A DNA stretch of 64,000 nucleotides. It comes from Sporobacter sp038405045. Lineage in GTDB: Bacteria > Bacillota > Clostridia > Oscillospirales > Oscillospiraceae. The notes below the pieces were generated by a model. That model was not told where the DNA came from and searched no databases. It was given only the letters and a program-made list of their open reading frames with translations. Of this stretch, positions 1 through 8,666 are shown in pieces. The DNA lies in assembly GCA_038405045.1 (NCBI GenBank), contig JBBZIV010000003.1, positions 186,001 through 250,000 on the forward strand, read 5' to 3'. The position numbers and the translations under genes are program-made. Position 1 is the stretch's first letter; each line of letters opens with the position of its first letter.

Positions 1-1237
1 GATGAAAAAAGTTTTTGAGCTTGACGGCTATAAGATTGACATGCTGACGACGACGCACCGCGGCATTGTTGACACCGGGCTCAAATACGTCCATAACGAC
101 ACGTGCTACCCGGCTCTGCTCGTCATCGGCCAGCTGATTGACGCCGTTAAGAGCGGGAAGTATGACACGCACAAGGTCGGCCTGCTCATCACGCAGACGG
201 GCGGCGGTTGCCGCGCGTCTAACTACATTCATCTCCTGCGCAAAGCCCTTGAAAAGGCGGGGCTGTCTTACATACCGGTTGTTTCCGTCAATCTGTCGGG
301 CCTTGAAAAAAACCCTGGCTTCTCCATCCCGCTCAAAACGCTCCGGCGGCTGGCCACCGTTATGATCTACGGCGACTTGCTCGTCTGGCTGCGGAATCAG
401 TGCCTGCCGTATGAGGTGATACCGGGCGTGACCGATAAGCTCACGACACACTGGACCGATCGGCTCGTGACCCTGCTCGGCGAAGGGCGCGGTCTTGGAA
501 AAAAGGACATGCGCCGCATCATGACGGAAATTGCCGCCGACTACGCCAAAATCGAGCGGCAGGGGCCGCCGAAGACACGCGTCGGAATCGTTGGGGAGAT
601 TTACGTCAAGTTCGCCCCGCTCGGCAACAACGGCCTTGAAGAATTTTTGCTCTCCGAGGGCTGCGAGCCCGTTGTGCCGGGTCTAACCGATTTCATGATC
701 TTTAAAATCAACAACCGCGCCGTCGACGTTGATCTCTATAAGGGCTCTCAGCTTAAAAAATTCATCGTCGGCATCTTCCAGCGGTATATTGAGGATCTTC
801 AAGAGATTATGGTGGGCGCCGTCAAAACGCAGCCGGCGTTTCGCCCGATGGGCCGCTTTTCAGACCTGCAGCGTCTCATCAAAGGCTATCTCGACTACGG
901 CAACAAAATGGGCGAGGGCTGGCTGTTAACCGCCGAAATGCTGGAACTTATACACACCGGGACGAACAACATTGTCTGCACCCAGCCATTCGGCTGTCTG
1001 CCCAACCACGTCGTCGGAAAGGGTATGATCCGGCGGCTGAAGGACGATTACCCCAACTCCAACATCGTCGCCATCGATTACGACCCCGGCGCGACGAAAA
1101 TCAATCAGGAAAATAGGATAAAGCTCATGATTTCAAATGCCGGGCGTATTGCCGACGCCGTCGGCACCCAAGAAGTGTCCGCTCCTGACGCGGCTATTTC
1201 GGAACAGCCCACACATATAACGGCAGGCGTTCATTAA
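1..1237 (+). CDS. CoA-dehydratase activase-related protein, C-terminal part (5' end outside window)
   Basis: The reading frame is open at the left edge and ends at 1237. The visible 411 residues match the C-terminal third of the very large clostridial proteins in which a BadF/BcrA-type ATPase activator is fused to 2-hydroxyacyl-CoA dehydratase-like regions. Segments such as THRGIVDTGLKYVHNDTCYP and LLITQTGGGCRASNYIHLLR, with conserved Cys, are typical of the family. The ATG at position 2 is probably an internal Met, because family members run to about 1400 residues. The role is ATP-driven electron transfer to dehydratase-like clusters by family analogy; the substrate is unknown. uvrA follows after 38 bp. 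Confidence 0.75.
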   Translation, partial: MKKVFELDGYKIDMLTTTHRGIVDTGLKYVHNDTCYPALLVIGQLIDAVKSGKYDTHKVGLLITQTGGGCRASNYIHLLRKALEKAGLSYIPVVSVNLSGLEKNPGFSIPLKTLRRLATVMIYGDLLVWLRNQCLPYEVIPGVTDKLTTHWTDRLVTLLGEGRGLGKKDMRRIMTEIAADYAKIERQGPPKTRVGIVGEIYVKFAPLGNNGLEEFLLSEGCEPVVPGLTDFMIFKINNRAVDVDLYKGSQLKKFIVGIFQRYIEDLQEIMVGAVKTQPAFRPMGRFSDLQRLIKGYLDYGNKMGEGWLLTAEMLELIHTGTNNIVCTQPFGCLPNHVVGKGMIRRLKDDYPNSNIVAIDYDPGATKINQENRIKLMISNAGRIADAVGTQEVSAPDAAISEQPTHITAGVH

Positions 1238-1275
1238 AGCGCTTGTCGGCCACAGCATCACAGAAGAGGAATTTT

Positions 1276-4104
1276 ATGCGTAACAACATTTTCGTCAAAG
1301 GCGCCAGAGAGAATAACTTAAAAAACATTGACATCGAAATCCCGCGGGACAAGCTCGTCGTCATGACGGGCATCTCCGGCAGCGGCAAATCGTCTCTGGC
1401 GTTTGACACCATTTACGCCGAAGGCCAGCGCCGCTACGTCGAGTCGCTGTCCTCCTACGCGCGTCAGTTTCTCGGCCAAATGGAGAAGCCCGACGTCGAT
1501 TATATCGAAGGCCTTTCCCCCGCTATTTCTATTGACCAGAAGACAACGAGCAAAAATCCGCGTTCGACGGTGGGCACGGTGACGGAAATTTATGACTATC
1601 TGCGCCTTCTCTGGGCGCGCATCGGTATCCCGCACTGCCCGATTTGCGGAAAAGAAATCCGTCAGCAAACTGTGGATCAGATCATTGACCACGTGATGGC
1701 GCTGCCGTCGGCCACCCGAATCCAAATCCTTGCGCCCGTCGTCCGTGCGCGCAAGGGTGAATATCAGAAGGTTTTTGAAGACGCCCGGAAAAGCGGTTAC
1801 GTCCGCGCGCGCGTTGACGGCATCACTTATGACCTGTCCGAGGAAATCAAGCTCGACAAGAACAAAAAGCACACGATTGAGATCATTGTCGACCGCCTTG
1901 TCATCAAGGACGATATGGCCCGCCGCCTGACCGATTCCGTCGAAACGGCGGCAAGCCTCGCCGGCGGTATCGTGATCATCGACATTGTCGGCGAAGACCG
2001 CGAACTGATGTTCTCGCAAAACTACGCCTGCGACGATTGCGGCATCTCCATCGAGGAACTGACGCCGCGTCTGTTTTCCTTTAACAGCCCTTATGGCGCT
2101 TGCCCGTCGTGTACGGGGCTCGGCACGCAGCTGCGCGTTGACCCCGATATTATCATCCCGAATCAGGCGCTCTCCATTCTGGAGGGCGGCATCAGTGCCT
2201 CCGGCTGGGGCAACATTAAAAACGACGGCATTGCCAAAATGTATTTTGAGGCGCTGGCGAAGAAGTATAAGTTTAATCTCAATACACCGATCAAGGATCT
2301 GCCTCCCGGCGTCCTTGATATTATTCTCTTCGGCACGAACGGCGAAAAGCTCGTTTTGCATTACGATCAGCCGCGCGGCAAGGGCGTGTTAAACCAGCCG
2401 TTCGAAGGTATCGTCAAAAACTTGGAGCGCCGCTATAAAGAGACGCAAAGCATGTCCATGCGCTGGGAGCTTGAGCAGTACATGTCCGAGCACCCATGTC
2501 CGGACTGCGGCGGCCGCCGCCTAAAAAAGGAAGTCCTCGCCGTTACCGTCGGCGGGATTAATATCGTCGCGTTTACTGATAAATCCATCGTTCAGGCGCT
2601 TGACTTTATCGAGCACCTGGCGCTCACCGAAAAAGAAGCGCTGATCGCCCACCGCATTTTAAAGGAAATCCGCGAGCGGCTTGGCTTTTTGCGCAGCGTG
2701 GGGCTTGAATACTTGACGCTTGGCCGCCAGGCGGGGACGCTCTCGGGCGGCGAAAGCCAGCGTATCCGCCTCGCCACGCAAATCGGCTCGTCGCTGATGG
2801 GCGTTTTGTACATTCTTGATGAGCCGTCGATCGGGCTGCACCAGCGCGATAACCAGAAGCTTTTAAAAACACTCAAGCATCTGCGCGACCTCGGCAATAC
2901 ACTCCTCGTCGTCGAGCACGATGAGGAAACGATGATGGAGGCCGATTATATCGTCGACGTTGGCCCCGGTGCCGGTATTCACGGCGGCGAGGTCGTCGTC
3001 GCCGGAACGGTGGATACCGTCAAAGCCTGTGCGCGTTCCGTCACCGGCCAGTACCTGAGCGGGGCCAAAAAAATCCCCGTTCCCCTATCGCGCCGGGCGG
3101 GCAACGGCAAATTTTTCACTGTGTATAAAGCGTCTGAAAACAACCTGAAGGATGTGACCGTGTCAATCCCCCTTGGCGTTATGACATGTGTCACCGGCGT
3201 TTCCGGCAGCGGCAAATCATCTCTCATCAACGAGGTCGTTTACAAAGCGCTTGCCGCTGAATTAAACCGTGTGAAAGTAAAGCCCGGCAGGTACGAGCGC
3301 GTTGAGGGTCTGGAATACCTTGACAAGATTATTGACATTGATCAGTCACCCATCGGGCGCACGCCGCGCTCTAACCCCGCCACCTACACCGGCGTTTTCA
3401 ACGACATCCGCGAGCTCTTCGCTTCAACGCAGGATGCCAAAACGCGCGGCTATGGGCCGGGTCGTTTCTCCTTCAATGTCCGCGGTGGGCGCTGCGAAGC
3501 CTGCTCGGGTGACGGCCTCATCAAAATCGAAATGCACTTTCTGCCTGACATTTACGTCCCCTGCGAGGTATGCAAGGGCAAGCGCTATAACAGAGAAACG
3601 CTGGAGGTGCGTTATAAGGGGAAAAACATTTTTGAAGTGCTCGACATGACGGTAGACGAGGCTGTCGTCTTCTTCGAGAATATGCCGAAAATTTCGCAGC
3701 GGCTTCAGACGCTTGTCGACGTTGGCCTCGGTTATGTCCGGCTCGGTCAGCCATCCACAATGCTGTCCGGTGGCGAGGCACAGCGCGTGAAACTTGCCAC
3801 AGAGCTGAGTAAGCGTTCGACCGGCTCAACGTTCTATGTCCTCGACGAGCCGACAACGGGCCTGCACACAGCCGACGTTCATCGCCTTATTGACGTTTTA
3901 AACCGCTTGACGGATGCCGGGAACACCGTCGTCGTCATCGAACATAATCTGGATGTCATTAAGACGGCCGATCACATCATCGACCTCGGCCCGGAGGGCG
4001 GTGACAATGGCGGCGAGGTGGTTTTCATCGGAACGCCGGAAGCGCTGGCCGCCTGCGAAAAGAGTTACACCGGTCAGTTTTTAAAGCCGCTACTGGGCTG
4101 CTGA
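1276..4104 (+). CDS. uvrA: Excinuclease ABC subunit A (UvrA)
   Basis: This is the damage-recognition ATPase of nucleotide excision repair, which loads UvrB at lesions; it is a cytoplasmic dimer. The 942 residues match the usual length. The first Walker A is GISGSGKSS near residue 32 and the second is GVSGSGKSS about two-thirds along. Two ABC signatures are visible (LSGGESQR and LSGGEAQR), as are zinc-finger pairs CPIC, CDDC/CPSC and CEAC/CEVC. The ATG at 1276 is chosen because AGAGGA lies 5 bp upstream; an in-frame TTG at 1243 has no such site. uvrB and uvrC are not in the window. A palindromic terminator follows. Confidence 0.97.
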   Translation: MRNNIFVKGARENNLKNIDIEIPRDKLVVMTGISGSGKSSLAFDTIYAEGQRRYVESLSSYARQFLGQMEKPDVDYIEGLSPAISIDQKTTSKNPRSTVGTVTEIYDYLRLLWARIGIPHCPICGKEIRQQTVDQIIDHVMALPSATRIQILAPVVRARKGEYQKVFEDARKSGYVRARVDGITYDLSEEIKLDKNKKHTIEIIVDRLVIKDDMARRLTDSVETAASLAGGIVIIDIVGEDRELMFSQNYACDDCGISIEELTPRLFSFNSPYGACPSCTGLGTQLRVDPDIIIPNQALSILEGGISASGWGNIKNDGIAKMYFEALAKKYKFNLNTPIKDLPPGVLDIILFGTNGEKLVLHYDQPRGKGVLNQPFEGIVKNLERRYKETQSMSMRWELEQYMSEHPCPDCGGRRLKKEVLAVTVGGINIVAFTDKSIVQALDFIEHLALTEKEALIAHRILKEIRERLGFLRSVGLEYLTLGRQAGTLSGGESQRIRLATQIGSSLMGVLYILDEPSIGLHQRDNQKLLKTLKHLRDLGNTLLVVEHDEETMMEADYIVDVGPGAGIHGGEVVVAGTVDTVKACARSVTGQYLSGAKKIPVPLSRRAGNGKFFTVYKASENNLKDVTVSIPLGVMTCVTGVSGSGKSSLINEVVYKALAAELNRVKVKPGRYERVEGLEYLDKIIDIDQSPIGRTPRSNPATYTGVFNDIRELFASTQDAKTRGYGPGRFSFNVRGGRCEACSGDGLIKIEMHFLPDIYVPCEVCKGKRYNRETLEVRYKGKNIFEVLDMTVDEAVVFFENMPKISQRLQTLVDVGLGYVRLGQPSTMLSGGEAQRVKLATELSKRSTGSTFYVLDEPTTGLHTADVHRLIDVLNRLTDAGNTVVVIEHNLDVIKTADHIIDLGPEGGDNGGEVVFIGTPEALAACEKSYTGQFLKPLLGC

Positions 4105-4120
4105 GCAGTGTAAATAATAA

Positions 4121-4152
4121 CAAGAAGGATACGCCGCGGCGTATCCTTCTTG
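4121..4152 (+). terminator. Intrinsic terminator after uvrA
   Basis: A perfect inverted repeat with 15-bp arms (arm begins CAAGAAGGATACGCC) is followed by a T-rich stretch. It starts 16 bp after the uvrA stop and can also serve the convergent gene at 4200-4565. Confidence 0.75.
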
Positions 4153-4199
4153 TCTTCTGCTTTTATGACCGTTGCGTCAGGCGTCCGAACACTACCGTG

Positions 4200-4565
4200 T
4201 CAGCTGCGATCTTTGCGCTCTATGCGCTTTTCCTCAATAACAAGCGCCTTTTCTTCCTTTTCTATCAAACGGACAAGATGCTCAAGGCGCTCGATGGCAA
4301 ATTCCGTTTTACTCGTGTTGTCATCAATGCGCGCAATGACGCTTTCAAGCCGCTCCCCTTGAATATTCTGCCCCTTCAGGATCACAGAGAGGAGCACCAA
4401 CTGCAAAAACGTCTGCGCCACCCAGGAGACAATCGTTAAAACATTATGCGAGGCAATAGCCGATGGCAGGGATATGAGCGCAATAATACAAAAGAGATAC
4501 GCGCACCACATGGAACCGACAGCCTGCGTGACCTTCACGGCGATCAAATTGTTTATTTTTTTCAT
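4200..4565 (-). CDS. Small DUF1003-like membrane protein
   Basis: This 121-residue protein has two hydrophobic segments (about residues 18-36 and 42-64) followed by a charged helical tail rich in Glu, Arg and Lys that may form a coiled coil. The pattern TQAVGSMWCAYLFCIIALIS then WVAQTFLQLVLLSVILKGQN resembles the short DUF1003-type membrane proteins common in bacteria, whose biochemical function is unknown. The ATG at 4565 has AGGGGA about 8 bp upstream. It is transcribed alone, convergent with uvrA and divergent from the SLH protein. Confidence 0.7.
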   Translation of the reverse strand: MKKINNLIAVKVTQAVGSMWCAYLFCIIALISLPSAIASHNVLTIVSWVAQTFLQLVLLSVILKGQNIQGERLESVIARIDDNTSKTEFAIERLEHLVRLIEKEEKALVIEEKRIERKDRS

Positions 4566-4619
4566 GCAAATCGTCCCCTTGACATTGTAAAGAGTGTCGG
4601 CAGCTTGCCGAGTGCTTTT

Positions 4620-4650
4620 ATTATATCATATCGCCACGTTTGCAAGTCAA
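4620..4650 (-). promoter_or_regulatory. Sigma-A promoter for the DUF1003-like gene
   Basis: On the minus strand TTGACT (-35) is followed by 19 bp and TATAAT, preceded by TGA (extended -10). The start point would be about 50 bp upstream of the ATG at 4565. Confidence 0.6.
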
Positions 4651-4870
4651 TCAAATCGATTTACCGATACACGGCGGGCTTTAGCCCGGTGACGCCCTGT
4701 TTTTCGAAATTATTTATTGAAAAACGTCGCGACCCCTTGTCTATCGGTCCTGAAATTGGTATTTTATTAATTGGCAACAATTTCGGTGCGCTTTTTCAGG
4801 CTTGGATATTGCCCGCAATTTTTGATGGGATTATGGCATCGAGCAATCTTAACGCTCGGCAATTTACACC

Positions 4871-4898
4871 TTGTTTTTGCATGTTCCTGCTGTATGAT
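4871..4898 (+). promoter_or_regulatory. Possible promoter for the SLH/L,D-transpeptidase gene
   Basis: TTGTTT, 16 bp, TATGAT, giving a leader of about 60 nt. The -35 is weak, so this is tentative. Confidence 0.35.
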
Positions 4899-4964
4899 GG
4901 ATGTGAAATATCAGCCATCGTTCGATGCGGCAGTTTAGACAATATTATTGGAGAACCGTCAGTT

Positions 4965-7028
4965 ATGAAAAAATTTTTTTACCGCGCCTTTGCTTTTTTG
5001 CTCCTCTTTTGCATGATGTCCGGTCTGACGGTCGTCCTCGCTGAAGAGACGTATCCGGATCTCAGCGGCCACTGGGCGGAGCAAACACTCCGCGCGGCCA
5101 TCAGCGCCACTCTTTTAAAGGGCGACGGCAGCGGCATCCACCCGGACAGCGCCGTTACCGGTGCTGAGGTTGTCGAGCTTTTATGCCGCGTTTTGGCGCC
5201 CCAAAAGTTGTCCGACCTGTCCGCCGTTTCGGACATCAGCAAAAGCGATTGGTTTTATGATGCGGCCGCGAAAGCCGTGGCAATGGGCCTCATCACCCCA
5301 TCAAACGGGCGGCTTGATTTGAAGGCGCCCATTATCCGCAGCAAGGCTTTTAGCCTGCTGGCCGAGGCCTTCCAGCTCGTCCGCGCCGAGCAGGACACGT
5401 CTGTTCTAAACGCTTATTCCGATGGCAGCAACCTGTACGGTCAATACCGTCTGGCGGCGGCGGCGCTTGTACAGCAAGGCTATGTTACAGGTTATGGTGG
5501 CGCTTTACATATCAATGACAACATGACGCGCGCCGAATTTATGACAATTCTATATAGAATTGCCGCCAATTATCCCGCCGCGGGAGAAGCTGTCATTATG
5601 ACGGGCGGCACGGTTTTATCGGGCAACGACAGAATTGTCAACATGACATCCGACAGCGCTCTTTATTTTAACGGTTCAGCCACATCGGTTCAGCTGCAGA
5701 ACGTCTCGCTTCCGACCGCTGTTATCCGGTCGGTCAATTTGCAGTCCCTCAGCTTTTCGGGTTGCCGCATTGATCGCCTTGTCCTTGCGGCGGCCGGCGG
5801 CGATGTGACTTATAACGCCGATGCAACTAATACTATTGCCGCACTTGCTGTCGGTACCGGCAGCGGGATGGTGACGCTTGCCAGTCGTCTGTCTCAGGTT
5901 GAGGTGACCGGCAGTCACAGAACCGTCATCATCAGCGCGCCTGTTGAGACACTTCTCATAAGCGGCAGCAATAACACAATTATTATCAGTCCGGGTGCCG
6001 CCGTTAGCACGGTTAAAATAGGCGCTGCCGGCACCGGCAACACGATCACGCAAAATGGAGCTGTCTCAGCCCTGACCCTTTACGGCTCGGAAACCGTCAT
6101 CAGCGGTTCTGGCTCGATCCAGGCGCTGACGGATAATGCCGTCGGCAGCTCCGTCAGCCTGAGCGCTCAAGACGCAACCATCAATGAGACGTTCGGCCTT
6201 AACACCGTCAGCCTTGCGCTCGCGGCTCCGGCCGAGCTGCCGTCGTATCAGTCTCTCGGCGCGTCCGTTGCCATTGACGCACCGGATAACGCGCTTTCCT
6301 GCCGCGGCGTCTGGTATGTTGATGATACATATGTCTCATCGTCGGCGGTGACGCTCGGCAAGACGGCGACGCTGTCACTCAACAAGGCCATCCCCGCCCC
6401 GGCCGAGCTGCCGGTAACCGTCACCGTTACCTTCGTTTTAAGCTGCACAACATCGGACGGCATTTATGTGGAGCGCCGGGCCGACCGCACCGTCACGCTT
6501 TTAAACACGACGAAGTTTGACGCCAAGGAAGTCCTTTCACTCGTCAAAACCGGCTACAAAGGCAACTATACGCTTGAATGGGCTCAAACACATGATTATG
6601 ATGATGCGCTGAAGGTCGCCTGGGTCGACGCCAAGGGGTATTCAAGCAAGACGGAATATCTCATCTGGGTCAGCATCGCCTATCAGCGCGTGAACATCTT
6701 TACCGGTTCCGCCGGCAACTGGACGCTGTCAAAATCCTATATTGTCGGCACCGGTGCATCCGGTAATGACACACCCATTGGCGTTTTCAAGGTCATCGGC
6801 AGAAATCCGAAAGGCTGGACGACGGATAAGTATACTGTTAAACCGGTTGTCAATTTCATTAACAGCGCGTATGCCTTCCACTCGAGGCTTTACTACCCGG
6901 GAACGACAACGGTTGAGGATAAACGGATCGGCTTTCCCGTTAGCCACGGCTGCGTGCGCATGTATGATGAGGACGTCGCCTGGATTTACGACAATATTCC
7001 GACCGGCACGACCGTCGTCGTCTATTAA
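4965..7028 (+). CDS. Secreted S-layer-homology / L,D-transpeptidase (YkuD) protein
   Basis: The 687-residue protein begins with a signal peptide (about residues 1-27). Three SLH-like repeats follow to about residue 200 (YPDLSGHWAEQ..., WFYDAAAKAVAMGLI..., ...MTRAEFMTILYRIAANY), which in this family anchor proteins to cell-wall polymers. A Ser/Thr/Val-rich middle of beta character spans roughly 205-500. The C-terminus is a YkuD domain with motif SHGCVRM, whose Cys663 is the predicted nucleophile for 3-3 peptidoglycan cross-linking. The ATG at 4965 is chosen because the signal peptide starts there and GGAGA lies upstream; the frame is open further upstream but lacks coding character. It is monocistronic. 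Confidence 0.88.
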   Translation: MKKFFYRAFAFLLLFCMMSGLTVVLAEETYPDLSGHWAEQTLRAAISATLLKGDGSGIHPDSAVTGAEVVELLCRVLAPQKLSDLSAVSDISKSDWFYDAAAKAVAMGLITPSNGRLDLKAPIIRSKAFSLLAEAFQLVRAEQDTSVLNAYSDGSNLYGQYRLAAAALVQQGYVTGYGGALHINDNMTRAEFMTILYRIAANYPAAGEAVIMTGGTVLSGNDRIVNMTSDSALYFNGSATSVQLQNVSLPTAVIRSVNLQSLSFSGCRIDRLVLAAAGGDVTYNADATNTIAALAVGTGSGMVTLASRLSQVEVTGSHRTVIISAPVETLLISGSNNTIIISPGAAVSTVKIGAAGTGNTITQNGAVSALTLYGSETVISGSGSIQALTDNAVGSSVSLSAQDATINETFGLNTVSLALAAPAELPSYQSLGASVAIDAPDNALSCRGVWYVDDTYVSSSAVTLGKTATLSLNKAIPAPAELPVTVTVTFVLSCTTSDGIYVERRADRTVTLLNTTKFDAKEVLSLVKTGYKGNYTLEWAQTHDYDDALKVAWVDAKGYSSKTEYLIWVSIAYQRVNIFTGSAGNWTLSKSYIVGTGASGNDTPIGVFKVIGRNPKGWTTDKYTVKPVVNFINSAYAFHSRLYYPGTTTVEDKRIGFPVSHGCVRMYDEDVAWIYDNIPTGTTVVVY

Positions 7029-7054
7029 GGATAGGCGGCCTATCCACATTGAAT

Positions 7055-7094
7055 AACAGACCCGCGGAGCAACACTGCTGTCCGCGGGTCTGTT
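7055..7094. terminator. Bidirectional terminator between convergent genes
   Basis: A 14-bp stem (AACAGACCCGCGGA pairing with TCCGCGGGTCTGTT) has a 12-nt loop. It lies between the stops of the SLH protein and cysM and could serve both. Confidence 0.65.
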
Positions 7095-7123
7095 CTGTTC
7101 CGGCGGCCCTTTGGCACGCACGG

Positions 7124-8017
7124 TTAGAAATTAAATAGATTCGTGCTTAAATATTTTTCTCCGCGGTCGGCAAAAAGCACAACGACAAAACCCTCGTCAA
7201 TCTCACGGATCGTCTCCAGTGCGGCAAGCATCGCAGCCCCGCTGCTCATCCCGACGAAAATACCCTCCTGGCGGACGATGTCTCGCGCCATGGCAAACGC
7301 CTCTTCCGACTCGATCATGACGGACCTGTCAATTTTCGACGGGTCGTATATCTCGGGGACGATGGCCTCTTGCATATTCTTCAGCCCCTGAATATAATGG
7401 TTTTTTACAGGCTGCGCCTCCACTATACGGATGGCGGAATTCCTGCTTTTAAGCCCCATGCCGACGCCCATAATGGTGCCCGATGTCCCCAACGCTGAGA
7501 CAAAGTGTGTCACCTTTCCGTCCGTATCGTCCCAAATCTCGTTCGCCGTCGTCTCGTAATGCGCGAGCTTATTATATTCGTTTGAGAACTGGTTGGGCAT
7601 AAAATACTTCTCGGGGCTGTTTTGTACGAGCTCATGGGCCCGGCGGATTGCCCCGTCCGTTCCTTGCGCCGGGTCTGTCAGGATGATCGTCGCGCCGAAG
7701 GCTTCAATCATTTTGCGCCGCTCAACGGAGACGGCCTCGCTCATCACGATCTCAACGGTATAGCCCTTGACGGCACCGATCATGGCAAGGCCGATGCCGG
7801 TATTGCCGGAGGTCGGTTCGATGATGGTCTTCCCACGGTGCAGCATGCCGCATGCTTCCGCCTGCTCTATCATCTTCAGCGCAATGCGGTCTTTGATGCT
7901 GCCGGTCGGATTAAAACCCTCCAGCTTCGCGTAAAGCGGAATATGGGGCTTTGGATTGAGGCGGTTAATCCGCACGAGCGGTGTTTTGCCAATCGTTCCA
8001 AGAATATTGTTATACAT
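7124..8017 (-). CDS. cysM: Cysteine synthase, CysM-like PLP enzyme
   Basis: This PLP-dependent enzyme would make cysteine from O-acetylserine (or O-phosphoserine) and a sulfur donor in the cytosol. In its 297 residues GSIKDR carries the likely PLP lysine (Lys42), and EPTSGNTGIGLA and LGTSGTIMGVG match phosphate- and substrate-binding loops. FVSALGTSGT, REGIFVGMSSGAA and ADRGEKYLST look more like CysM than CysK, but the distinction is not certain from sequence alone. No serine acetyltransferase gene is adjacent. It has its own promoter at 8047-8076. Confidence 0.88.
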   Translation of the reverse strand: MYNNILGTIGKTPLVRINRLNPKPHIPLYAKLEGFNPTGSIKDRIALKMIEQAEACGMLHRGKTIIEPTSGNTGIGLAMIGAVKGYTVEIVMSEAVSVERRKMIEAFGATIILTDPAQGTDGAIRRAHELVQNSPEKYFMPNQFSNEYNKLAHYETTANEIWDDTDGKVTHFVSALGTSGTIMGVGMGLKSRNSAIRIVEAQPVKNHYIQGLKNMQEAIVPEIYDPSKIDRSVMIESEEAFAMARDIVRQEGIFVGMSSGAAMLAALETIREIDEGFVVVLFADRGEKYLSTNLFNF

Positions 8018-8046
8018 GTGTCACACCCTTTTTATCTGCTGCTATT

Positions 8047-8076
8047 ACTATACGCTCCCTCCGCACCCTGTTGCAA
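8047..8076 (-). promoter_or_regulatory. Promoter of cysM
   Basis: On the minus strand TTGCAA, 18 bp, TATAGT; the ATG at 8017 is about 30 bp downstream of the -10. Confidence 0.55.
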
Positions 8077-8077
8077 G

Positions 8078-8105
8078 AAAAAGCTGCCGTTTGCGGCAGC
8101 TTTTT
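8078..8105. terminator. Terminator-like hairpin between divergent promoters
   Basis: A 12-bp stem with AAAAAGCTGCCG pairing with CGGCAGCTTTTT and a 4-nt loop. It lies just upstream of the cysM -35 and before the thioesterase promoter, so it ends no annotated gene and may insulate the two divergent promoters. Confidence 0.5.
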
Positions 8106-8124
8106 CTGCTGTGTGAAAAAAGCG

Positions 8125-8153
8125 TTGAAAAGAGGGCTTTGCGGTTATACAAT
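8125..8153 (+). promoter_or_regulatory. Promoter of the thioesterase gene
   Basis: TTGAAA, 17 bp, TACAAT; the predicted start point is about 30 bp before the ATG at 8192. Confidence 0.55.
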
Positions 8154-8191
8154 GATGCCGACACCGATCACAGCTGAAAAGGAGCGCCATC

Positions 8192-8605
8192 ATGATTTCC
8201 GAAACGAGACTGACGGTTCGTTACGCCGAAACGGATAAAATGGGCATTGTGCATCATTCAAATTACCCCATCTGGTTTGAAGCCGGCCGGACAGACTTTT
8301 TAAAAAAACTCGGTTTTTCTTATTCCGAGGTTGAAAAATGCGGCATCCTGCTCCCACTATACGAGATTACCTGCCGCTTTAAACACCCGGCCTATTATGA
8401 GGACGAAATCCGCGTTCTGACACGCCTTTTAAAGCTCTCCGGCGTCCGGCTCGTGCTGGCATACGAAGTAAAAAACCGTGATGATTTGCTTCTGGCAACG
8501 GGGGAAACAATGCACGCCTTTACGGACAAGACTCTCAAGCCTATTAACGCCGAGCGTACCGCCCCGGCACTCTTTGACGTTTTGAAAGCCACTGGTCAAA
8601 ACTAG
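8192..8605 (+). CDS. Acyl-CoA thioesterase, YbgC/4-hydroxybenzoyl-CoA thioesterase family
   Basis: A 137-residue single hotdog-fold protein. The N-terminal motif YAETDKMGIVHHSNYPIWFE carries the conserved Asp and His region of YbgC-like thioesterases, which hydrolyse acyl-CoA thioesters; the natural substrate cannot be read from sequence. AAAGGAG lies just upstream of the ATG. It has its own promoter and a strong terminator and is convergent with the DedA gene. Confidence 0.85.
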   Translation: MISETRLTVRYAETDKMGIVHHSNYPIWFEAGRTDFLKKLGFSYSEVEKCGILLPLYEITCRFKHPAYYEDEIRVLTRLLKLSGVRLVLAYEVKNRDDLLLATGETMHAFTDKTLKPINAERTAPALFDVLKATGQN

Positions 8606-8618
8606 CCACATATTATTA

Positions 8619-8647
8619 AAGTCCGCAGGTTTTCGACCTGCGGACTT
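8619..8647. terminator. Terminator between thioesterase and DedA genes
   Basis: A 12-bp stem (AAGTCCGCAGGT with its complement) and 5-nt loop, followed on the plus strand by GTTTTAT. It can act for both convergent genes. Confidence 0.7.
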
Positions 8648-8666
8648 GTTTTATATTTCCCGCCGT

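Larger units (their letters stand above)
4566..4964. other. Divergent intergenic region (399 bp)
   Basis: It separates the DUF1003-like gene from the SLH/L,D-transpeptidase gene. It holds a strong minus-strand promoter (4620-4650), a short hairpin TCGGCA-gct-TGCCGA (4597-4611) that would lie in the 5' leader of the minus-strand gene, a GC-rich self-complementary stretch near 4671-4694, and a weak plus-strand promoter (4871-4898). No convincing small gene was seen. Confidence 0.5.

Noticed and set aside
1318..2361. Long minus-strand frame (347 codons) inside uvrA
   Set aside because: It is a frame shadow of a high-GC gene; the plus-strand UvrA motifs account for the region and the opposite frame shows no family pattern.
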